Shown: piece after piece, positions 1 to 4,424 of the stretch
Numbering within the stretch: position 1 is the stretch's first letter
How the letters are laid out: every line of letters begins with the position of its first letter
From: Candidatus Falkowiibacteriota bacterium
GTDB taxonomy: Bacteria > Patescibacteriota > Patescibacteriia > Patescibacteriales > GWE2-39-37
Assembly: GCA_013335665.1 (NCBI GenBank)
Contig: JAAXVE010000040.1
Span: 1 to 7,355 of the forward strand
DNA: 7,355 nt
Direction: 5' to 3'
Notes under the pieces: generated by a model
The model's database searches: none
The model's input: only the letters and a program-made list of their open reading frames with translations
What the model was told of the DNA's origin: nothing
Program-made: the position numbers and the translations under genes

Positions 1-60
1 CCCTTTGAAGGGGGTAAGGGGGATGTTGTTTACACCCCCCTGCCCCCCCTCAAGGGGGGA
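1..60. repeat. REP-like C/G-run palindrome (large hairpin), cut by window edge
   Basis: An imperfect palindrome folds across most of bases 1-57: CCC(1-3) pairs with GGG(55-57), TTTGA with the complementary run near 50-54, the G-run at 10-14 with the C-run near 44-48, GGGGG(18-22) with CCCCC(36-40), and TGT(24-26) with ACA(32-34) around a TGTTT loop. Each arm also contains a small nested palindrome (CCCTTTGAAGGG in the left arm, CCCCCCTCAAGGGGGG in the right). I recall similar C-run/G-run palindromes dispersed between genes in CPR and other genomes, where REP-like elements are suspected; I cannot count copies from one window. It lies just past the stop of the broken minus-strand gene, so it could act as its terminator or mark a rearrangement endpoint. 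The outer left part probably continues beyond the window. Confidence 0.75.
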
Positions 61-89
61 TTTCTTGGCTCAGTGTCCGAATCCATACA

Positions 90-241
90 TCATATAGCCG
101 CATAACCGTTCTTTATTGCCTGAGTGCGCCATAAGTAGAACTGGGGATTGGTAAGGATATGATTTGCGGCAACTGCCTGGCCAGTACGTATCGCCGTTCC
201 GGCAGGCCCCTGTCCATACTGGTCATCAGCCCAGGATATGG
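90..241 (-). other. GAF-domain fragment of foreign composition inside the preceding ORF
   Basis: The last ~50 residues of the 90-839 ORF (I201 to I249) resemble the second half of GAF domains in PAS/GAF sensor histidine kinases: an acidic 'WADDQYGQGP' stretch, 'GTAIRTGQ' with a following V, 'NPQF' and 'WRTQAIKNGYAA'. In complete GAF domains this is normally followed by an 'IALPL'-type strand, which is missing. By hand count bases 121-240 are 66/120 GC (55%), whereas 241-360 are 46/120 (38%), so composition changes where the homology changes. The GAF assignment rests on motif recall, not a search. Confidence 0.6.
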
Positions 242-839
242 TAGTCGTTTCAAAATAATCACCAGTAATAAGAACTGCCTTTGCATTTTCTCCGTTCACC
301 TTGTCACTAACCATATCCATAAAAGATAGACCATGAATTGCGCCGAGATGTACATCAGAAAGCTGCACGACTTTCTGTTCTTGCCATACTAAAGGAAGAT
401 TCCTTATGGCCACTTCTTTTCTTATTAATTGCGGGTGCCTCGCGTTCCAGACACCATACAATGTTAGGCCAAGGGATATGAACAGTGCAACGAGCCACAA
501 TGAGCCGCCCGGGAAAGATGTACGAGAAAAAAATATTAACCAAAGACCGTAAATAAGCCACACAAAAACAAGTGATAGGATGAGATATAATAGATAACCA
601 AGCCAACCGCCTGACAAAAAGTATAAAACTCGTGCCGGCAAGCTCTCTCCGAAGTGCACAAGGACTGACGCAACAATAAAGCTAATGCTTGCCAGGAATA
701 AAAAAATGATTGCAGGCCAAACATGTTTACTATCAGGTTTAGCCAATGCAATCCAAGAAATATATATGAAAAAATGAGCACCAAAGAGAATCAGGAATGC
801 GAAAAGGAAGAACATCCCCATAGCAGCTATTCGAGTCAT
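90..839 (-). CDS. Chimeric or truncated membrane metallophosphoesterase (YkuE/YaeI-like N-half fused to a GAF fragment)
   Basis: Residues about 8-33, 41-62, 73-105 and 112-131 are hydrophobic and should form four or five membrane segments. They are followed by the start of a calcineurin-like metallophosphoesterase domain: 'QLSDVHLG' (D162, H164) and 'LITGDYFE' (G193-D194). Complete members of this membrane-anchored group run to roughly 350-400 residues and carry GNHE and GHxH metal motifs; both are absent here. From about residue 200 the protein instead matches the sensor-kinase GAF pattern ('GQGPAGTAIRTGQ', 'NPQF', 'WRTQAIKNGYAA') and stops at a TGA. The other two frames after the break encode no GNHE, so a simple frameshift does not explain it. 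Without half of its metal ligands the phosphoesterase is unlikely to be active. The ATG at 839 lies about 25 nt after a good promoter. A pseudogene, or a chimeric contig join, is the likely alternative to a real fusion. Confidence 0.75.
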   Translation of the reverse strand: MTRIAAMGMFFLFAFLILFGAHFFIYISWIALAKPDSKHVWPAIIFLFLASISFIVASVLVHFGESLPARVLYFLSGGWLGYLLYLILSLVFVWLIYGLWLIFFSRTSFPGGSLWLVALFISLGLTLYGVWNARHPQLIRKEVAIRNLPLVWQEQKVVQLSDVHLGAIHGLSFMDMVSDKVNGENAKAVLITGDYFETTTISWADDQYGQGPAGTAIRTGQAVAANHILTNPQFYLWRTQAIKNGYAAI

Positions 840-849
840 ATATTTATTA

Positions 850-878
850 TTTATAATAGCCTAAGCCTTGATTATAGT
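850..878 (+). promoter_or_regulatory. Candidate promoter for the NRAMP gene
   Basis: TTTATA (850-855) and TATAGT (873-878) are 17 nt apart and would start transcription near 885, about 37 nt before the ATG at 922. The -10 shares bases with the minus-strand -10 at 871-876, so the two divergent promoters could not both be occupied. The -35 is only 4/6 to consensus. Confidence 0.35.
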
Positions 879-898
879 GTACAATATCATTAAACCAA
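871..898 (-). promoter_or_regulatory. Promoter for the metallophosphoesterase ORF
   Basis: On the minus strand TTGGTT (898-893) and a perfect TATAAT (876-871) are separated by 16 nt. Transcription would begin near 864, giving a leader of about 25 nt to the ATG at 839. This supports the chosen start and shows that the 5' part of the gene still has an intact-looking signal. Confidence 0.6.
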
Positions 899-921
899 GT
901 AAACCTAAAAACATCAATTAC

Positions 922-2352
922 ATGGCTGATGAAAAAATCAAAATAAACCGCACGGAAAAAGTTGCGCGGACGAATAACACCGTAAAGAGACGCCGCCCGC
1001 TTGCCGAAAAAATTGCGGAGGAGCCGGCAATCCTGCTCGAAAAAACAATAAGCGAATCAAAAAAAATAGTCGCTTCAATAGAAAACAATGAACCCGTAAG
1101 AAAAATAGAAGAATATTGGCACTTGCTTGGCCCAGGTCTGACTACGGGGGCCGCTGATGATGACCCGTCGGGCATCGCTACTTATTCACAAGCAGGGGCC
1201 CGCTACGGCTTTCAGTGGCTCTGGCTAGCCAGTTTTACTTTCCCGTTAATGGCCATCGCTCAGGAAATGTGCGCGCGCATCGGCTTAGTTACGGGTCGAG
1301 GCCTAGCTGCCAACATTAAAAAGCATTTTTCTCCGAGAGTCTTGTACTTCACCACTGTCCTACTCTTCGCTGCTAACACCTTTAACATTGGTGCTGACCT
1401 AGGAGCCATGTCGCAAGTAACACGCCTTATTTTTCCAAATCTAAACTTTGGCTTTCTGGTTATATTTTTTGCCATCACCAGCCTGCTGCTGCAGATATTC
1501 ACAACCTATCAAAAGTACGCACGCTATCTCAAGTGGTTAGCTCTCGTCTTGCTTTCTTACGTTTTCACGGCAATGCTTATCGAAATAAACTGGAAAGAAG
1601 TCGCTATAGCAACTTTTATACCACACATGACCTGGGATAAAGACTCCTTATTGCTAGTAACCGGAATTCTAGGAACTACCATCTCGCCATATCTATTTTT
1701 TTGGCAGACCTCACAGGAAGTTGAAGAAGAAATACTTCAGGGTAAGACTAAGGTTAAAGATCGCATTGGAGCATCAGATCAGGAAATCAAAGAAATGCGC
1801 TTAGATATCTGGTCTGGCATGTTTTTGTCAAACTTAGTAATGTTTTTTATCATTTCCACTTGTTCAGCCACTCTGCATGCAGCAGGAATAACCAATATTG
1901 CCAGCGCCGCAGATGCTGCATCCGCTCTACGCCCCTTGGCTGGCGACAACGCCTATCTGTTGTTTGCTATAGGCGTTATCGGCACAGGACTCTTAGCCAT
2001 ACCCGTGCTGGCAGGTTCCGTCTCCTATGCCCTTTCGGAAGCCTTCGGCTGGCGTGAAGGCTTATACAACAAGCTTTCTCGCGCTCGAGCATTTTACGGC
2101 GTTATCATCATCTCAGTTTTTGTCGGATTACTATTGAACTTCATTGGTCTCGATCCAATTAAAGCCTTGATATATTCAGCCGTGGCCAACGGACTAGTCG
2201 CCCCTGTCGTACTCACCTTAATCGTCTTGATTAGCGGTAATAAAGAAATTATGGGCCACAGGGCTAATGGCTCGTTGAATCGTATTTTTGGCTGGCTTCT
2301 AGTGATTTTCATGTCCCTTGCTGGATTAGCCACAATTATTTCACTATTCTAA
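922..2352 (+). CDS. NRAMP-superfamily divalent metal transporter with non-canonical metal site
   Basis: 476-residue polytopic membrane protein of the NRAMP/SLC11 superfamily, predicted to import a divalent cation across the cytoplasmic membrane. After a charged, probably cytoplasmic N-terminus (about residues 1-65) the first core helix reads 'GPGLTTGAADDDPSG', where classical NRAMPs have DPGN. Helix 6 reads 'GTTISPYLFFWQ', where classical members have (A/T)xMPH. Thus D81 and P82 are kept, N becomes G84, the metal-binding M becomes S255 and H becomes Y257. Members lacking the soft Met ligand include the NRAMP-related Mg2+ transporters (NRMT), so Mn2+/Fe2+ specificity should not be assumed. About ten further hydrophobic segments follow, as expected for the family. 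An in-frame TTG at 868 would add 18 residues, but it overlaps the promoter; ATG 922 (MADEKIK) is preferred. No Shine-Dalgarno is visible. The gene is monocistronic and ends at a strong terminator. Confidence 0.88.
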   Translation: MADEKIKINRTEKVARTNNTVKRRRPLAEKIAEEPAILLEKTISESKKIVASIENNEPVRKIEEYWHLLGPGLTTGAADDDPSGIATYSQAGARYGFQWLWLASFTFPLMAIAQEMCARIGLVTGRGLAANIKKHFSPRVLYFTTVLLFAANTFNIGADLGAMSQVTRLIFPNLNFGFLVIFFAITSLLLQIFTTYQKYARYLKWLALVLLSYVFTAMLIEINWKEVAIATFIPHMTWDKDSLLLVTGILGTTISPYLFFWQTSQEVEEEILQGKTKVKDRIGASDQEIKEMRLDIWSGMFLSNLVMFFIISTCSATLHAAGITNIASAADAASALRPLAGDNAYLLFAIGVIGTGLLAIPVLAGSVSYALSEAFGWREGLYNKLSRARAFYGVIIISVFVGLLLNFIGLDPIKALIYSAVANGLVAPVVLTLIVLISGNKEIMGHRANGSLNRIFGWLLVIFMSLAGLATIISLF

Positions 2353-2358
2353 CCCTTC

Positions 2359-2408
2359 TCAGATATTTAAAAAGCGCTAGTAAATGCTAGCGCTTTTTAA
2401 ATATCTGA
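2359..2408. terminator. Perfect 22-bp bidirectional intrinsic terminator
   Basis: Arms 2359-2380 and 2387-2408 are exact reverse complements around a 6-nt loop (TAAATG). The GC-rich core GCGCTAG/CTAGCGC is flanked by an A-run on the left and a T-run on the right, so a transcript from either side ends in a GC hairpin followed by U's. It lies between the convergent transporter gene (stop at 2352) and rplY (stop at 2416) and serves both. Confidence 0.92.
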
Positions 2409-2415
2409 TTATATT

Positions 2416-3051
2416 TTATTTCTTCACTTCCTGTTTTGTGTTAGGAACTGGCTCTACTGTTTCGTCTTTAACCACAGGTGTTTCAGCGTCAACGACGATA
2501 TTGATTTCATTCATACTGACCACCACTTCTCCAAGTCCTGCCAGCAGTTTGACATTAGGTGGCAATTTAAGATCTGCCATAGTTATCTGATCTCCGAAAT
2601 TTTCAAGCTTTGATAAATCGACATCGATACTGTGGACTAATGCGCTTGGCAAACACTCAATTTCAACATCGTCAGCTATAGTGCTTAGAACCCCTAAACC
2701 CTTTGCTACTAATTCTGATTCACCAATAAAATTAAAAGGAATCTTGAGCGTCACCACCTTGTTCATGTTAACTTTCAAAAAATTAACACTAATAATTTGA
2801 CCTCCGGAAGCCTGCTCCACATCATGAATTAGAACATTGTAAGTGCTGCCATCAATCTGCAAGTCAACTAAATCAGTTGACCCCGCACGCTGATAGACTT
2901 TCTCAAAATCCCTCAGCGATACTTTGACATGGATATTTTCCTGCCCTGGACCATAAATTTCTCCGGGTAAAAAGCCTTCCCGACGTAATGCCTTGGGTTT
3001 TTCCTTGGTTAGATCGCGGCTCTGGACCGCTAAACTCATTGTTTTGCTCAT
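2416..3051 (-). CDS. rplY: 50S ribosomal protein bL25 (TL5/CTC type)
   Basis: 211-residue long-form bL25, which binds 5S rRNA in the central protuberance of the large ribosomal subunit. The N-terminal ~95 residues show the L25 fold signature: 'LAVQSRDLTKEKPKALRREG' then 'LPGEIYGPG', with a later 'HDVEQ'. Residues about 97-190 form the TL5/CTC C-terminal beta domain ('IPFNFIGESE', 'GLGVLSTIADDVEIECLP', 'KLPPNVKLL'). An acidic, low-complexity tail closes the protein ('VVKDETVEPVPNTKQEVKK'). The length fits CTC-type proteins (about 185-220) rather than the short E. coli form (94). The ATG at 3051 begins MSKTM; the second Met (residue 5) is a possible alternative. No Shine-Dalgarno precedes either. 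The gene is transcribed alone from an extended -10 promoter at 3215-3243 through a long structured leader, and it ends at the shared bidirectional terminator. It is not next to pth, a frequent neighbour elsewhere. Confidence 0.95.
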   Translation of the reverse strand: MSKTMSLAVQSRDLTKEKPKALRREGFLPGEIYGPGQENIHVKVSLRDFEKVYQRAGSTDLVDLQIDGSTYNVLIHDVEQASGGQIISVNFLKVNMNKVVTLKIPFNFIGESELVAKGLGVLSTIADDVEIECLPSALVHSIDVDLSKLENFGDQITMADLKLPPNVKLLAGLGEVVVSMNEINIVVDAETPVVKDETVEPVPNTKQEVKK

Positions 3052-3208
3052 ATGAATAGCTTAGTCTGTAAGGAGTCGAATTCCTTCTTTTAAGAAGTTC
3101 GATTCCTTGCAGGCGCGAACGGATTTGCCCTAGCACTTTGCACTATTCAAAACGGTGTAAACAAATAAATGTTTAGGTGCGACCAATTATGAAAAATTGC
3201 TTATATTC
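3052..3208 (-). promoter_or_regulatory. Long structured leader of rplY
   Basis: From the predicted transcription start near 3208 to the ATG at 3051 there are about 157 untranslated nt, unusually long next to the 13-40 nt leaders of the other genes here. It contains an 18-nt palindrome (TAAACA-6-TGTTTA, 3158-3175) and a large hairpin (3070-3108) ending 18 nt before the start codon. I see no ORF or tRNA in it. Autogenous control of rplY through its leader has been reported for E. coli; a similar role here is inference. Confidence 0.5.
3070..3108. repeat. 17-bp imperfect hairpin in the rplY leader
   Basis: Arms 3070-3086 and 3092-3108 enclose a 5-nt loop. In the minus-strand (mRNA) sense there are 14 Watson-Crick pairs, one U.G and two A.C mismatches; in the plus sense 14 pairs, two wobbles and one mismatch. 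No U-run follows on either side, so it is not an intrinsic terminator. Its distance from the start codon suits translational control. Confidence 0.7.
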
Positions 3209-3214
3209 AATAAT

Positions 3215-3243
3215 ACTATAGCAGATATTACTGCAAAAATCAA
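3215..3243 (-). promoter_or_regulatory. Extended -10 promoter of rplY
   Basis: On the minus strand TTGATT (3243-3238), a 17-nt spacer, and TATAGT (3220-3215) preceded by TGC, forming a TGn extended -10. It starts 20 nt after the stop of the upstream dedA-like gene, so rplY can be transcribed independently of that operon. Confidence 0.7.
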
Positions 3244-3262
3244 TCCCACTGCTGTTTGTCAA

Positions 3263-3901
3263 TTATTTTTGAGGTGTAGCCAAAGGCTCGTTTTTCGATC
3301 GTAAAACTCTGAAAATATGCCAAATAACCGCGACCAAGATGGCCGCAACCACAAGATAACTAAATTTATCCCACCATGGTTTAATGCTCTGCCAATTATC
3401 TCCGAGCTTCAGGCCGACATACACAAGAACATAGCTCCATATCCATGAAGCAAAAAAGCCATAAAGGTTGGACTTGATGAAGTTTCCCTTTGAAACACCT
3501 ATTACCAAGGAAATAAAAGTTCTAACGACGGGCAACATTCGCGAAAAAAAATAAGTAGCTGTTCCATACTTGTCCAAAAATCTCTCAGCAAACAATAAAT
3601 CTTTCTGCGACACTAGAACCCATTTTCCATATCTCCACAAAAATGGCCGGCCAAGTTTGAGACCGATCGCATAAGAAATTACAGAACCGACCAAGCAGCC
3701 AAGAGCCCCAGCCAAAGCACTAAGGTGAAAATTCAGCACTCCTCTGCTTGAGAGAAAGCCGGCATACGTCAAAATAACTTCAGAAGGAATCGGGACATTA
3801 GCTGATTCCAGTGCCATTAAACCAAATACGGCCCAATAGCCGAACTGAGCGATTATGTTTATCACAAACAATCCGATCATTTCCAATAAAGCGTGTATCA
3901 T
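3263..3901 (-). CDS. DedA-family (VTT domain) membrane protein
   Basis: 212-residue integral membrane protein of the DedA/SNARE-associated family. Members flip or recycle lipid carriers such as undecaprenyl phosphate and support envelope and proton-motive-force homeostasis; which substrate this one handles cannot be read from sequence. Family landmarks are present: 'ALESANVPIPSE' (E32, E41) in the first re-entrant segment, a G-rich helix 'GSVISYAIGLKLG' (72-84), the doubled-arginine motif 'FFSRMLPVVRTF' (R121, R127) followed by 'IGVSKGN', and a final helix at about 181-200. Length is typical (about 200-220). It begins 2 nt after the stop of the YgjP-like peptidase gene, so translation is probably coupled; no Shine-Dalgarno is visible. 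No clear terminator follows its stop. Confidence 0.93.
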   Translation of the reverse strand: MIHALLEMIGLFVINIIAQFGYWAVFGLMALESANVPIPSEVILTYAGFLSSRGVLNFHLSALAGALGCLVGSVISYAIGLKLGRPFLWRYGKWVLVSQKDLLFAERFLDKYGTATYFFSRMLPVVRTFISLVIGVSKGNFIKSNLYGFFASWIWSYVLVYVGLKLGDNWQSIKPWWDKFSYLVVAAILVAVIWHIFRVLRSKNEPLATPQK

Positions 3902-3903
3902 TT

Positions 3904-4287
3904 TTATATATTAATTTTTTTTAAAGCCATGCGCCTTAACTTATAGTCATTAATCGTTTTAGCAACTAGCTCCCAAAAGTTACGCCCATGGTTAAACTCC
4001 AAAAGATGGCACAACTCATGTGCCACGATATATTCTTGCAACTCTCGAGGCAAAAATAATATCTTATAATTAAAATTCAAATTACCTTTAGATGAACAAC
4101 TGCCCCAGCGGCTCTTATGGTGTTTGACCGCCACGCGACCAATTTTTACCTGGTAGCACCCATTCAGTTCGTCAATCAGCTCTTTAATAACCTTCCTTGC
4201 CATCTCGCGATTAGCCAGATAGTGCTTGCGCGCTGCTTGGCTAACTTTCTGTCTTTTTCTTGGTGCTCGACGAAATACGAATATCAT
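3904..4287 (-). CDS. YgjP-like (DUF45, WLM-type) zinc metallopeptidase
   Basis: 127-residue protein of the YgjP/DUF45 family, small predicted zinc peptidases of poorly known substrate. The hallmark order is intact: a basic helical N-terminus ('RRAPRKRQK'), 'KSRWGSCSSKGNLNFNY', then the zinc helix 'VAHELCHLLEFNHGRNFW', with H90 and H94 as ligands, E91 as the general base and H100 as the probable third ligand. It closes with the usual 'DYKLRRMALKKI'. The reading frame stays open upstream to an ATG at 4386, adding 33 unconvincing residues. However, the promoter at 4319-4347 would start RNA near 4312, downstream of that ATG, and homologues as I recall them begin close to the basic stretch, so ATG 4287 is chosen. 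First gene of a two-gene operon with the DedA protein. There is no signal peptide with this start, so the protein is likely cytoplasmic. Confidence 0.88.
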   Translation of the reverse strand: MIFVFRRAPRKRQKVSQAARKHYLANREMARKVIKELIDELNGCYQVKIGRVAVKHHKSRWGSCSSKGNLNFNYKILFLPRELQEYIVAHELCHLLEFNHGRNFWELVAKTINDYKLRRMALKKINI

Positions 4288-4318
4288 GGCAAAATCTAAT
4301 AACTTAAACAGCATGATC

Positions 4319-4347
4319 ATTGTAGCAGCCAAAATATTTTTAGCCAA
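4319..4347 (-). promoter_or_regulatory. Extended -10 promoter of the peptidase-DedA operon
   Basis: Minus strand TTGGCT (4347-4342), a 17-nt spacer and TACAAT (4324-4319) preceded by TGC. Predicted start near 4312 gives a leader of about 25 nt to ATG 4287, and this decides the start codon of that gene. Confidence 0.65.
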
Positions 4348-4376
4348 ACAGCACCGCAAGCTGCCGCTCATACTGT

Positions 4377-4405
4377 TTGACCGCAAGACTTTTTCATCTT
4401 AAGAT
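4377..4405 (+). promoter_or_regulatory. Promoter of the CAP-methyltransferase operon
   Basis: TTGACC (4377-4382), a 17-nt spacer and TAAGAT (4400-4405). Transcription would start near 4412, only about 13 nt before ATG 4425. The -35 boxes of this and the opposing promoter are 29 nt apart, so a regulator binding between them could control both directions. Confidence 0.6.
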
Positions 4406-4424
4406 TAGGGTATCAAACAATACT

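Noticed and set aside
1..60. CRISPR repeat
   Set aside because: Only one palindromic unit is visible, with no spacers, no regular repetition and no cas gene.
90..92. TGA read as glycine (SR1/Gracilibacteria code), with the first ORF continuing
   Set aside because: All other genes are intact with the ordinary code, and read-through would only enter the palindromic repeat and stop at a TAA.
90..260. Simple frameshift in the metallophosphoesterase
   Set aside because: Neither of the other two frames after the break encodes GNHE or GHxH motifs, while the existing frame matches a GAF domain.
868..921. TTG start adding 18 residues to the NRAMP transporter
   Set aside because: The TTG lies within the promoter elements, and the added residues show no family resemblance; ATG 922 is better.
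2384..2590. Plus-strand Ser/Thr-rich ORF of 68 residues
   Set aside because: It is antisense to the 3' end of rplY and starts inside the terminator loop; a shadow of the real gene.
3070..3130. tRNA-like TTCGA motifs (GTTCGATTCC) suggesting a tRNA gene
   Set aside because: No D-arm, anticodon stem or 7-bp acceptor stem can be built on either strand. The motifs are explained by the two arms of the hairpin.
4288..4386. Upstream ATG at 4386 for the YgjP-like peptidase
   Set aside because: It lies upstream of the predicted transcription start near 4312 and adds sequence unlike the family.
4377..4424. TTG start at 4377 for the CAP protein
   Set aside because: It would overlap the -35 box and put 16 residues in front of a normal signal peptide.
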